Below the pieces are notes generated by a model. It had not been told where the DNA came from and made no database searches. It saw nothing but the letters and a program-made list of their open reading frames with translations. The position numbers and the translations under genes are program-made. Of a stretch of 64,000 bases of DNA, positions 33,840 to 43,894 are shown one piece after another. This DNA comes from Xenopus tropicalis (lineage: Eukaryota; Chordata; Amphibia; Anura; Pipidae): contig NC_030683.2 of the NCBI RefSeq assembly GCF_000004195.4, positions 50,109,358 to 50,173,357 on the forward strand, written 5' to 3'. Positions within the stretch are counted from its first letter, which is position 1; each line of letters begins with the position of its first letter.

Positions 33840-36800
33840 CAATTTGCAAAAAAATAATCACAAGATTCAGAGTTAAAGTTATTTAATATAGGAGTCTGTC
33901 CAGCTTTGCTGTATACAGCTTTATCTGCTTTTTGCATACTGTAGGTTAACTGTCACTGTAGAATAGTGTAGCGGAAGTTAAAACTACAGTAGTTGATTGC
34001 CTTCCCTATAGCAGTGCTGAATAACTTTTCCACTGGAGTGGGTCAACTCAAATTCAAGCTAAAAATAATCATTTAATACAAAGAAGTCTGTCCTAAGGGA
34101 ATAGAAAATCCCATAAGGAGCTGCATCCCAGCTAGAGACCTGCTAGAGACCTGCCAAACGAGGAGTCAAAGCATGGATGAGGTACTTAAAGGAAAAGTAA
34201 CACTAAAAAAGCTATTCTACCCTGCACCAATAACTGCCCTATCCTGCAAACCACTTAGTATTTTGAATGTTTTAATAGAAAATACCTGCTAAAACTTGGC
34301 TTCCTATCAATTGAAATACGGCGATACGGAAGGAAGGCTAGGCTCGATCAATCGATCGTCGCATAGTGGATGCTGCTTCCTTCGCCATAAATCAGGACCA
34401 CTGTTTAGTAGGCAAACAGCAGTATCAGATGTAATTTTTCTCCTTCAGTTTTCTAGTCTACACAAAGTGCCACATATTTGAGGCACTTTTCAAATGTGAA
34501 ACAGACAGAGTTCATTGATCTATGCAAAGAAAGTACACAGAAATGACCACCCTCTGGCCACACCCAACACACATATTGAAAGCTTATGTTATTTGAAGCC
34601 TCACAACAAATCTAAATACCAACACTTTTACATGTTAAGCTCTAATGTTGAAAGATTAATATAGTATATATACACTGTAGACATGTATTAAAAGACACTG
34701 TGCCAGTTGGTGCTTTCTTACTTGTGAATGACAGCAGTGCTTTATTGATAGTAGTGGCACAGGTCTGCTTATAGGTGCTAAGCAATGAGTGAAGCTACTT
34801 CCATCACTTTCCATCACTTTACACCCTGGCTGGTACTACATAAGAGTGCTTTATGGACCTTTAATATGCAAGTCCCACACATGTTAAAAAGTTTGTTGCT
34901 GTGTGAGGCATCAAGTACCCTGAGAAGTCACTTTGGGTGTACAGTGGTTGATGGTGTAACTACTTCCTGTGTGTTTTCTACAAGTATGCCAATGTATTCG
35001 GATTGTTTCATACTTGAAAAGGCTTGAAAAAGGCATGTAATTCCCATTTATGAGAGATTAGGCACAACTCCTGAAGTTCTAATGGCCTGCAAAATAACGA
35101 AGGCCTTAGAGCCCTGTGAACTAAAGAATTGTGCCTAGCCCTTCTACACTCTATGCCTGATTAAGAGCACATAGCTGTCAGATGTAGGTGGCCATTTACT
35201 AACAGCTAACAAGTAAAGGGCTCACTAGCATCTTGCATCCTGCAGTGCTCAACAGTTTACATGTTCTGAATGATGTGCAAGTAAGAGATGTTCCAGGGGA
35301 TGCCCATGAGTTTCCCTTCATGAATGCAACAATGGCAGCACTGCATACAGAGAAAGACTTCTCATTTTGCTCTTTTTTTTGTCCTCACAGTTGTGCCTCA
35401 GGGTGCAACAAGCAAATTTCAATGGGGCATGTCAAATTGTGTCAGTTTAGACTCTGCACCTTGCCCCATTTGGTCATATGTACTACCACGTAGAATAAAA
35501 TGCACTGTGTATGAAAATGGGTTTTCCCTGTTTCCTATAGGAATAACAATGCATTTGCTCCTTTTTTGTCCAGGTTAACTCTTATGCCATTTGCTACATT
35601 CTCCTCATCTATTCCATGTTGTAAGCAGGATTACAGTCATGTTCTGACAACATCTCTGTATATTTTGCTAGGGTCACAGCTCTTTCTGGTTGAGTTTACA
35701 CTTTGCTGCTTGAAGGGGGTTAATTCAAAGGAAGCATAAATAAAGCATTCAAACCCCATTTGCAAGTACTGATGGATATCACTGTTCTCTGCTTACATGT
35801 GTTTCTGTAAATGCTTTTAAGTAAAGTGTCTTTTACTACATTTCACTCATTTTCTAATTGCTAGAGAGAACCAAGTTTCCCCTCTATTCCTGGTACAGTG
35901 ATATGTTTATTTTGCGCTTGCCCGGTCTCCATTTTTATCCACATTGTTATTAAAGGGAAAGTTTTATATAATGTTTTTATTCTACAGATCTCTGGTTTGA
36001 CTTTTAAACTTTGTTTTGAATGTCAGTAACCTAGCAAGTTAGTACATAATTTAAATAGGGAAGCAGGATAGAAATGTAATTAATGTAAAACAGTACATTT
36101 AAAAGACCAGTTGCAAGGCTGCTTAGATTGCTTTTATATCTAAAATGCTAGAAATGACTTTCTATGTGTGCTGTTCTGTTTGCATGTAAAATATGTTTTA
36201 TATATGATTAGATTGATGAATGGTTTCTTCCATTTACATTGAGCCACATATCATGGGAATTTAGCAAAGTTTGGCAATAGTAAGTGATATGCACTGCATA
36301 GTGGTTTATTAAATCTTTAAAATGGTTTGGACATCTTCTGAAAACATTAGCAGTTTCAGTTCTAATTTCTTTTAATGGGGTTTTATGCAGCAATTTTGTG
36401 CAAAAATATCCCATCATTTATTTCTAGCTGTCCCTCAGAACACAATGCAGTTTTCAGAAGATAAAAGTGAGGTATTTGAATCTGGCCCAGTATCTGTATT
36501 TCCTAACTTTCCTCTAGATCAGATGCAGCCCTACTGGGAATAGTGTAAATATTATCTGCAGCATGGGAATGAGAACTATAGATAAGCGTTGGAAAGGACT
36601 TTGGTGGTTTGCAGAGGTAGCATAATCCTAGATTGATTGTCTCTTCTACAGTGTTATGACTATGATCCATACAAAGATAAAGGGAATACAAGACCAATAT
36701 GTGTAATTCATCAAGGTGTTACTGCTGTTTTCGGCTATGTGTTCTGTGAACTTTGTGTATTTTTATGCACAGTGGCACAGGTTTTGTACCATGGATGAAA

Positions 36801-37647
36801 AATATCATCCTATTTTCTGTTAATTACCAACTTTGATTTTTAGTACAACTATTATGATCACACATGCAGCCCTCAAACCAGCCCACAGTGGCCCATCTTG
36901 GCCACACTACAGTAGCCCTATGTTCTAGTGAACCATAGCGCCTAAGACTCTTACCTGTTCAGTCCTTAGAAGTAAGAGGCTACATTTGTATTATTATTCT
37001 GTTTGTATATGTCCCGATTTTACAGCATTGCTGGTTATACTATTGTCATGATAACAAAGGAGGGTTGTGATAGATGGAAATTGATTGTCTTAAAGGGTTA
37101 AAATGTGCAAAATGACATCCTCTGAAAATAACCAAGATACCAGCCATATCCCATTCTATGTTACTGTAAATTGCCCAGTGGATTTATGACACTGCTAGAC
37201 AACAAAAGCTATTGATCAGCAGACAAAGGGCTCCATTTTTCTAGATTTAATCAAGTCCAGTGTTTGATATTCAGCCTCCAAACTGTACAGCAAAATCAAA
37301 ACCTGCAAGGTCATAAATAGCCAAGTGGGCAGACCAGGTAGTAGTTTAGAAATCTAATGTAATTTCCCGCACTGAAACTGAACTTTCTAAGCTATACTAT
37401 TTCTATATCTAGTAGAATTAAGTCTAAAACAACTGGACTTTTCTGAGTTTTTCTTGAAAACGTTTCACCACTCATCCGAGTGGCTTCTTCAGTTCAAATG
37501 ACTGGTAGGGAAAAGAAAAGTCCACTTGCATTTTACATGTTCTTTAACTTTTTCTAAACTTTTAGGCTAAGGGCACACAAACAACAGGCAAAGAAAAGCC
37601 TTTTCACTCTAATTTGCTCCACTGTATCTGCACTGTCAGGCCTGAGA
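33840..37647. other. Region without recognised gene, between HGSNAT and the gypsy cluster
   Basis: Searched for the remaining HGSNAT exons (VNKNLW, PGMNSILVYVGHE) without success. A TTAA-type MITE end is at 34186-34510. At 37427-37510 lies ACTGGACTTTTCTGAG..AACGTTTCACCACTCATCCGAG, a repeat seen widely in vertebrate genomes, class uncertain. The rest is unrecognised AT-rich sequence. Confidence 0.6.
34186..34510. repeat. TTAA-type MITE, left end only
   Basis: TTAAAGGAAAAGTAACACTAAAAAAGC at 34186 has the TTAAAGG terminus of T2-like MITEs and continues ACCCTGCACCAATAACTGCCC. A GC-richer CGATCAATCGATCG palindrome is at 34346-34359. The matching right end is not visible. Confidence 0.45.
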
Positions 37648-37652
37648 CACAG

Positions 37653-38346
37653 TGTCACGGTCGGCACCCTAAACCAGAACAGATGCCAAGTTCCCTTGTC
37701 TCGGCTCGGCTTCACCAGTGTTGTGACCGCCTTTGGCTTCGGGAGGAGCCCTCAGCTACTCAGATGCCACCTGGACTTAACGAGGGGAACGAGGCAGGAG
37801 TTCTGGCAAGCAAAGGGGCACGACTGTAGATAAAGTCAGTTAGGCCGAAGATCACGGTACAAATAGGGTTAAACTAGGTCGTCGTCAGGCAGGCTAGGTC
37901 GGGGCGGGCAGCAATCAAGGATAGTCAGACAGGCAAGGGTCAAACCGGAATAATCGATACAGCAGGATGAGACGTAAACGTAGTCGAAGTACAAGCCGAG
38001 GTCAGATATGGAAAATCAGGATAGTCAGGAGCAAGCCGGGTCAAAAACACAGGAAGGCAACAAGCAGGATACAGGAACAAAATACACAAGGCTCAAAAGG
38101 CACCAGGAATCAAATCCTATCACGGGCAATGAGTAACAATAGAAAGGCCCTTTAAATATTTCAAATTTCGCGCCTTTGCGCGCTGACGTCATGACGTCAG
38201 CGCGCATGCGCCTTTAAGACGCGGAAGTGCGCGCGCGCGCGCACCTAGGAGGAGCCGGCCCAGGGAGCAGACGGCGCGGCGGGCGTCCCCGCCGATGGCA
38301 GCGCGGCGGGCGTCCCCGCCGTGCCGGTAAGGCACCACTCCTTACA
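37653..38346 (-). repeat. 3' LTR of the sushi-type element
   Basis: 694-bp LTR. It differs from 42656-43349 only at 38205 (C; A at 43208). It contains a 30-bp perfect palindrome (38177-38206) with two adjacent TGACGTCA octamers, a (GC)n stretch and two copies of CGGCGGGCGTCCCCGCCG. The pol reading frame runs 133 bases into it. Confidence 0.96.
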
Positions 38347-41300
38347 TTACCCCCCTCTCTAGGGGGGGCCACTGGACCCCCAGGCTTCCCAGGAAACCTT
38401 GAATGGAACTGCTTCCTGAGGCGATCAGCCTTGATGTCATCAACTGAGACCCAAGAGTTCTCCTCAGGACCGAAGCCTCTCCACCTAGTAAGATATTGAA
38501 GTTTACCTCTCACACGGCGGGAGTCGAGGAACTCTTGGATCTCATACTCAGGCTGACCTTCAATCAACACCGGGGGCGGAACAGACTGATGGCGAGTGTT
38601 AGCAGCAGGTTTAAGGAGAGAAACATGAAAAGTATTAGAAATTCTGAAATTAGGAGGTAACTGAAGACGGACAGAAGATGGGTTAATTATTGCAATGATG
38701 GGATATGGACCAATAAACCTGGGACCCAGTTTGGGAGAGGGAATCTTTAACTTAATATTCCTGGTTGATAACCACACTAAATCCCCCACCTTGTACTGGG
38801 GAGCCTCCCTACGGGATTTGTCAGCAGCTTTTTTCTGGGCTAGGGAAGCTGCCGATAGTGAATCATGAACTAGCGACCAGACTTCAGAAAATCTTAAGAC
38901 AGAGGAATTGGCAGAGGGTACAGGGGAATTAGAGCCAGAAAAAGAAAATGCTTTGGGGTGTAACCCATAAACGATAAAGAAAGGAGACCTCCCTGAGGAG
39001 GAATGGGTAGCATTATTGTATGCAAATTCTGCCCAGGGAAGCAGTTCAGACCATGTGGACTGGTTATCGGATACATAGCACCTGAGATACTGTTCAAGGG
39101 ACTGGTTCACCCTTTCAGTTTGACCGTTAGTTTGGGGGTGATAGGCAGAGGAAAAGGACAATTCCGTACCAACCAAAGTACAGAAAGCACGCCAAAATTT
39201 AGAAACAAATTGAACCCCCCTGTCAGAAACAATATTTTCAGGAAATCCATGAAACTTGAAAATATGCATAATAAATAAATCAGCCAGGGTCTTAGCAGAA
39301 GGGAGATGTGGAAGAGGAATAAAATGAGCCATTTTACTGAACCTATCAACCACCACCCAAATCACTGTTTTACCCTGAGAAGAGGGCAACTCTACAACAA
39401 AATCCATGGAAATGTGAGACCATGGTTTCTCCGGGATGGGTAAGGGATTTAACAGACCCTGGGACCGATGATGAGATGACTTAGACCTTTGGCAGACTGA
39501 ACAGGAACTGACAAAAGTTTTAACATCCTGTTTGAAGGAGGGCCACCAAACATGCCGGGACAATAAACAAATGGTTTTTGCAATACCTGGATGACCCGCC
39601 ACCCTAGAATCATGAGCCTCTCTTAATACTTGCTCCCTAAGTACCTCAGGAACAAACCATTTACCAGATGGGGTTTCAGCAGGAGCAGAAGACTGTAAAG
39701 GGGACAATAAGGAAGAGAGGTCAGACCTCAGGGTTGCAACAATTATTTCCCTGGGAATGATAGGAGTGCACTCACTAGAGTCGGAGGAAACTGAGTCGAA
39801 ACTCCTAGAGAGTGCATCCGCCTTGGTATTCTTTGAACCGGGTTTGAAAGTTAAAGAAAAATTGAACCTTGAAAAGAATAAAGCCCACCTGGCTTGCCTT
39901 GGATTCAGGCGCTTAGCGGATTCAATATAAAGTAAATTCTTATGGTCGGTATAGACCGTAACTAGATGTTTAGCCCCCTCTAAAAGATGGCGCCATTCCT
40001 CGAAAGCCAATTTCACGGCCAGCAATTCCCTGTTCCCTATGTCATAATTGATCTCTGCAGGTGAAAACTTTCTAGAGAAAAAGGCACAGGGATGCATCTT
40101 GTTGGTTATCGGATGTCTTTGAGACAGGACTGCCCCAGCTCCTACCTCAGAGGCATCTACCTCTACAATGAAAGGGAGAGCGGAATTGGGAGGTCTAAGG
40201 ATAGGGGCAGAACTAAACTCTTTTTTGAGGGTTTCAAACGCTTGTACAGCCTCAGGAGGCCATATACTGGGATCAGCGCCCTTTTTAGTTAGATTCGTGA
40301 TGGGAGCTACAATTAGAGAAAAATTCTTAATAAATTGACGATAATAATTGGCAAAACCAAGAAACCTTTGTATAGCGCGTAACGAAAAGGGTTGGGCCCA
40401 ATCTAGGACAGCTCTCACTTTACCTGGATCCATCTCTAGACCCTTGCCGGAGATAATAAAACCCAAAAACTGAACAGTAGAAACTTCAAAGGAACATTTC
40501 TCTAGTTTTGCATACAGATTATTCTCCCTTAGCCTTTTTAAGACCTCACACACATGTTTACGATGTTCATTTAGATTAGAAGAGAAAATAAGAATATCGT
40601 CGAGGTAGACCACTACGAATACCCCCAGTAGGTCACGAAAGATGTCGTTGACAAATTCTTGAAAAACTGCGGGGGCGTTACAGAGCCCAAAGGGCATTAC
40701 TAAATACTCGTAGTGGCCGTCCCTGGTGTTAAAAGCAGTTTTCCACTCGTCCCCCTCTCTAATGCGGATGAGATTGTATGCACCTCTAAGATCAAGCTTG
40801 GTATAGATCTTGGCTGTTTTAACCTGGTCAAATAACTCAGAAATTAGAGGGAGAGGGTAGCGATTTTTAATAGTGACTTTGTTTAAGCCCCTGTAATCTA
40901 TACAAGGACGGAGACCCCCATCCTTCTTACCCACAAAGAAAAACCCAGCACCTGCAGGAGAATTAGAAGGCCGGATAAAACCTCTTTCGAGGTTTTCCTG
41001 GATATATTCCTTCATGGATTGGGACTCAGGTAGGGAAAGAGGGTATGTACGACCACGAGGGGGAGAGGAACCTGGAACCAGATCAATGGGACAGTCATAC
41101 TGTCTGTGTGGGGGTAAGGTCTCGGCCGTCTTTTTGGAAAAGACATCGGCATAAGCTGAATAGGCTGCAGGTAACCCCTCAAGTGAGGTGGCTGCTATAG
41201 TTGAGGGAATACAGATACCCCTACAACAAGAACCCCATTGAGAAACCTCCCCAGTAATCCAATTAATCTGGGGGTTATGAACCTGGAGCCAGGGTAAACC

Positions 41301-41720
41301 CAAAATGAGTGGAGAAGAGGCACCTTCAATAAGGAAAAGGACTATCTCTTCAACATGGAAATCGTTCACACATAAGGATAAAGATACAGTTTTCTTATTT
41401 ACTACACCAGACCCTAAAGGTCTTTTGTCCACCGTTAATAATCTCATGGGAACACTAAGAGGGACTACAGGAATGCCATGTTTAGCAGCAAATCTGGCCT
41501 CAATAAAGTTACCCTCTGCCCCCGAGTCCACGAAAGCGGACAAGTTAACGGAGCCCGTAGGCCAGGACAGTTTGACCGGTAGCTGAACCTTGGAGGCAAA
41601 TTGGGGAGAGGAAACGCCTGCACCCAAATGAAGCTCCCCTTCTTCATTTAGGCTTGGGCGTTTCCCGGCCTCTTGGTGCATTGTTTGAGAAAGTGACCCT
41701 TGTCCCCACAATATAAACAT
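38214..41720 (-). CDS. pol: Sushi-type gypsy pol (PR-RT-RH-IN-chromodomain)
   Basis: 1,168-codon open frame, -1 relative to gag and overlapping its last 73 bases, so it is expected to be made as a Gag-Pol fusion; the ATG at 41720 is only the first Met. Positions from that Met: aspartic protease DSG 65-67 and GLPWL 141-145; reverse transcriptase about 210-420 with YLDD 372-375; RNase H with D522, E565, D592; integrase zinc finger H703, H710, C740, C743; integrase catalytic D773, D833, E869 (35 residues between the last two); GPY motif near 1004; chromodomain 1056-1108 with YEIQEFLDSRR and YLTRWRGF..EENSW. All listed catalytic residues are present and there is no stop. The last 44 residues, rich in Arg and Pro, are encoded by the 3' LTR. 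Confidence 0.96.
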   Translation of the reverse strand: MFILWGQGSLSQTMHQEAGKRPSLNEEGELHLGAGVSSPQFASKVQLPVKLSWPTGSVNLSAFVDSGAEGNFIEARFAAKHGIPVVPLSVPMRLLTVDKRPLGSGVVNKKTVSLSLCVNDFHVEEIVLFLIEGASSPLILGLPWLQVHNPQINWITGEVSQWGSCCRGICIPSTIAATSLEGLPAAYSAYADVFSKKTAETLPPHRQYDCPIDLVPGSSPPRGRTYPLSLPESQSMKEYIQENLERGFIRPSNSPAGAGFFFVGKKDGGLRPCIDYRGLNKVTIKNRYPLPLISELFDQVKTAKIYTKLDLRGAYNLIRIREGDEWKTAFNTRDGHYEYLVMPFGLCNAPAVFQEFVNDIFRDLLGVFVVVYLDDILIFSSNLNEHRKHVCEVLKRLRENNLYAKLEKCSFEVSTVQFLGFIISGKGLEMDPGKVRAVLDWAQPFSLRAIQRFLGFANYYRQFIKNFSLIVAPITNLTKKGADPSIWPPEAVQAFETLKKEFSSAPILRPPNSALPFIVEVDASEVGAGAVLSQRHPITNKMHPCAFFSRKFSPAEINYDIGNRELLAVKLAFEEWRHLLEGAKHLVTVYTDHKNLLYIESAKRLNPRQARWALFFSRFNFSLTFKPGSKNTKADALSRSFDSVSSDSSECTPIIPREIIVATLRSDLSSLLSPLQSSAPAETPSGKWFVPEVLREQVLREAHDSRVAGHPGIAKTICLLSRHVWWPSFKQDVKTFVSSCSVCQRSKSSHHRSQGLLNPLPIPEKPWSHISMDFVVELPSSQGKTVIWVVVDRFSKMAHFIPLPHLPSAKTLADLFIMHIFKFHGFPENIVSDRGVQFVSKFWRAFCTLVGTELSFSSAYHPQTNGQTERVNQSLEQYLRCYVSDNQSTWSELLPWAEFAYNNATHSSSGRSPFFIVYGLHPKAFSFSGSNSPVPSANSSVLRFSEVWSLVHDSLSAASLAQKKAADKSRREAPQYKVGDLVWLSTRNIKLKIPSPKLGPRFIGPYPIIAIINPSSVRLQLPPNFRISNTFHVSLLKPAANTRHQSVPPPVLIEGQPEYEIQEFLDSRRVRGKLQYLTRWRGFGPEENSWVSVDDIKADRLRKQFHSRFPGKPGGPVAPPREGGNVRSGALPARRGRPPRCHRRGRPPRRLLPGPAPPRCARARTSAS
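38347..38360 (-). other. Polypurine tract
   Basis: Reads AGAGAGGGGGGTAA on the - strand directly before the 3' LTR. It is where plus-strand DNA synthesis would be primed. It lies inside the pol reading frame. Confidence 0.85.
41603..41666 (-). promoter_or_regulatory. -1 ribosomal frameshift signal: GGGAAAC plus predicted pseudoknot
   Basis: On the - strand the heptamer G GGA AAC (41666-41660) is in gag phase and fits X XXY YYZ. After a 10-base spacer that ends with the gag stop TAA (41650-41648), AAATGAAG (41649-41642) can pair with CTTCATTT (41633-41626). The loop bases GGGGAG (41639-41634) can pair with CTCCCC (41608-41603), which makes an H-type pseudoknot with an 8-bp and a 6-bp stem. 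Slippage by -1 puts ribosomes into the pol frame. The pairings are read by eye; no folding energy was computed. Confidence 0.85.
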
Positions 41721-42643
41721 AACCCAAGGGTCCGCCTGCGTGTCTTTTCCTCAGGAGAGAGATGGAATAGGCCTAGTTGCATAGGCTCCTCCTGAGGTGG
41801 AGACACCGGGGAAGCCGAAGACTTAACATTGGTCACTAAGTCAGGCCTCATATAAGTAACCCCAGAAAAATTAGTATGACCCCTTTCACTCCTTCTTTCC
41901 CTTTGTCTCCTATCAATCTGGATGGCTAGGGACATGAGATCATCCAGACTGGACGACAAGGGGTAATTCACCAGGCTATCTTTAATAGAGTCGGATAGCC
42001 CGATACGGAACTGACTGCGCAGGGCTGCATCGTTCCACTCAGTTTCTCCTGCCCACCGGCGGAACTCTGTGCAATACACCTCTGCATCCCGTCTCCCTTG
42101 GCGCAGTTTACGAATCGCCGAATCGGCAGATGATGCACGATCCGGGTCATCATAAAGGATTGCCATGGAATTAAAGAATACATCAAGGGAAAAGCGGGCT
42201 GGATCAGAGGGAGGCAGCCTAAGGGCCCAAACTTGGGGATCTCCCAGAAGAAGGGTCATAACAAATCTTACTTTCTCCTCACCAGAAGGGAATGAATGAG
42301 GGAAAAAGCTAAGATATAATTTACACGCCTCTTTGAAGACGAAAAACTTTGACCTGTCTCCAGAGAATTTCTCAGGAAATGCAATCTTAGGCTCCTGGGG
42401 TCTATAGGTGTTACCTCCCAAAGCAGATGCCCCCACAGAAGGGGAAGAACTAGGAACAGGTTGCTGCTGCGAAGATTGCGTAGTCTCCAGCTGGCGGGTT
42501 AGATTGTGGAAACCCTGCAGGAGATAATTCTGCTTTTGCTCCTGATCCTCCAAGCGCTGTAGCAGGGCAGTAAGAAGCGCTTCAGTGGTAGCAGATGTAG
42601 TGGGAGGAGCAGCAGCGGACTCAACGTGATCTTGGTCCTCCAT
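41648..42643 (-). CDS. gag: Sushi-type gypsy gag
   Basis: 331-codon structural protein that would form the particle and bind RNA. The chosen start MEDQDH is 12 bases after the 5' LTR. An in-frame ATG at 42718 lies within the LTR and would add 25 residues; both are downstream of the predicted transcript start. A Gln-rich coiled region lies at about 30-65, the capsid-like middle contains YRPQEPKIAFPEKFSGD then a helical region up to about 255, and a CCHC zinc knuckle CLYCGDKGHFLKQC (C-X2-C-X4-H-X4-C) is near the C-terminus. It ends NAQA at the frameshift region. The frame is intact. Mammalian PEG10 and related genes derive from gag-pol of this group. Confidence 0.94.
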   Translation of the reverse strand: MEDQDHVESAAAPPTTSATTEALLTALLQRLEDQEQKQNYLLQGFHNLTRQLETTQSSQQQPVPSSSPSVGASALGGNTYRPQEPKIAFPEKFSGDRSKFFVFKEACKLYLSFFPHSFPSGEEKVRFVMTLLLGDPQVWALRLPPSDPARFSLDVFFNSMAILYDDPDRASSADSAIRKLRQGRRDAEVYCTEFRRWAGETEWNDAALRSQFRIGLSDSIKDSLVNYPLSSSLDDLMSLAIQIDRRQRERRSERGHTNFSGVTYMRPDLVTNVKSSASPVSPPQEEPMQLGLFHLSPEEKTRRRTLGLCLYCGDKGHFLKQCTKRPGNAQA

Positions 42644-42655
42644 GGCCCGTGATAA
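42641..42655 (-). other. Putative self-primer binding site
   Basis: The 12 bases between LTR and gag ATG read TTATCACGGGCC on the - strand, too short for a standard tRNA primer site starting TGG before the ATG. TATCACGGGCCATG here is complementary at 13 of 14 positions to CATTGCCCGTGATA at 43134-43121 inside the 5' LTR, where the RNA is predicted to begin. This is the arrangement of Tf1-type self-priming. Confidence 0.75.
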
Positions 42656-43349
42656 TGTCACGGTCGGCACCCTAAACCAGAACAGATGCCAAGTTCCCTT
42701 GTCTCGGCTCGGCTTCACCAGTGTTGTGACCGCCTTTGGCTTCGGGAGGAGCCCTCAGCTACTCAGATGCCACCTGGACTTAACGAGGGGAACGAGGCAG
42801 GAGTTCTGGCAAGCAAAGGGGCACGACTGTAGATAAAGTCAGTTAGGCCGAAGATCACGGTACAAATAGGGTTAAACTAGGTCGTCGTCAGGCAGGCTAG
42901 GTCGGGGCGGGCAGCAATCAAGGATAGTCAGACAGGCAAGGGTCAAACCGGAATAATCGATACAGCAGGATGAGACGTAAACGTAGTCGAAGTACAAGCC
43001 GAGGTCAGATATGGAAAATCAGGATAGTCAGGAGCAAGCCGGGTCAAAAACACAGGAAGGCAACAAGCAGGATACAGGAACAAAATACACAAGGCTCAAA
43101 AGGCACCAGGAATCAAATCCTATCACGGGCAATGAGTAACAATAGAAAGGCCCTTTAAATATTTCAAATTTCGCGCCTTTGCGCGCTGACGTCATGACGT
43201 CAGCGCGAATGCGCCTTTAAGACGCGGAAGTGCGCGCGCGCGCGCACCTAGGAGGAGCCGGCCCAGGGAGCAGACGGCGCGGCGGGCGTCCCCGCCGATG
43301 GCAGCGCGGCGGGCGTCCCCGCCGTGCCGGTAAGGCACCACTCCTTACA
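42656..43349 (-). repeat. 5' LTR of the sushi-type element
   Basis: 694-bp promoter-bearing LTR, TGTAAGG...GTGACA on the - strand, followed by CACAG target duplication at 43350. Promoter elements are listed separately. Confidence 0.96.
43121..43207 (-). promoter_or_regulatory. LTR promoter: tandem CRE octamers, TATA-like box, predicted RNA start
   Basis: Reading on the - strand: a 26-bp perfect palindrome (43207-43182) contains two abutting TGACGTCA octamers, consensus CREB/ATF sites; about 20 bases on is the TATA-like AATATTTAAA (43163-43154); about 27 bases further is ACTCATTGCCCG, the predicted start and R-region boundary. Spacing fits an RNA polymerase II core promoter. The start site is inferred from the TATA distance and from the self-priming complementarity. 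Confidence 0.65.
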
Positions 43350-43354
43350 CACAG

Positions 43355-43890
43355 CTTAGCAGGTGAGAGCGCATTGGCTCTTCTCCGCCTATAGAGAAAA
43401 TGCAGTAGGGAAGAAGCCACGGTGTTACCTCTCCTTGTTTGTTTATTTCTTTCTCTCTGTTAAAAGACCTGATTCAAAAGGCATAAACTTTTAATTTAGT
43501 GGTAGAAATACTGGATATTCGTGTACAAAAATGTAGGAATTTACTAGTAAATACATTACATAAGGGAATATTTGGAACACAAGTAGGGACATTTTGGCAC
43601 TGTGGTAGAACCCCTTCAACAGTCCAATACAGCCCCAGCATGATTGAATTTCCAAGTCTTAAATATATATTGATTGAAGAGGCTATGGTTTTGACAACAT
43701 ACAAAGGCCAAAATAAATTATTTCCTTATACAAATTTTTACTTTGTGAACTCAAATTTATTAAGGATCAGGGATGTATTTGTTTAGGACTAAATGAAAGG
43801 GCTTCATATATACCAATTAGCCCTTTCATTTTTATTTTGTTTCCTTTAAAATTTGTAGCAAATAGGTAAGTATAATTATATTTCTTTTTA
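43355..43890. other. Spacer between the two gypsy elements
   Basis: 536 bp of host-like sequence separating the two insertions. It begins CTTAGCAGGTGAGAGCGC and continues the 37550-37652 flank across the first insertion. No gene recognised. Confidence 0.7.
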
Positions 43891-43894
43891 CTGC

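Larger units (their letters stand above)
37653..43349 (-). mobile_element. Complete Tf1/sushi-type chromodomain gypsy retrotransposon
   Basis: 5,697-bp element reading on the - strand, with identical 5-bp target duplications CACAG (37648-37652 and 43350-43354). Two 694-bp LTRs (TGTAAGG...GACA on the - strand) differ at one base. The order is gag (CCHC), protease, reverse transcriptase, RNase H, integrase, chromodomain, with pol in the -1 frame. Domain order, C-terminal chromodomain, -1 shift and predicted self-priming place it with Tf1/sushi elements. Both genes are open, so it may be autonomous. It is young: 1 LTR difference in 694 sites. Confidence 0.95.

Noticed and set aside
35233..35578. 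Overlapping open frames with a preceding pyrimidine tract and CAG, tested as a late HGSNAT exon
   Set aside because: None of the frames resembles the expected C-terminal HGSNAT sequence and no donor fits.
43217..43420. Open frame covering the end of the sushi 5' LTR (- strand)
   Set aside because: It is the same Arg/Pro-rich LTR sequence that forms the tail of pol at the other LTR; no independent gene.
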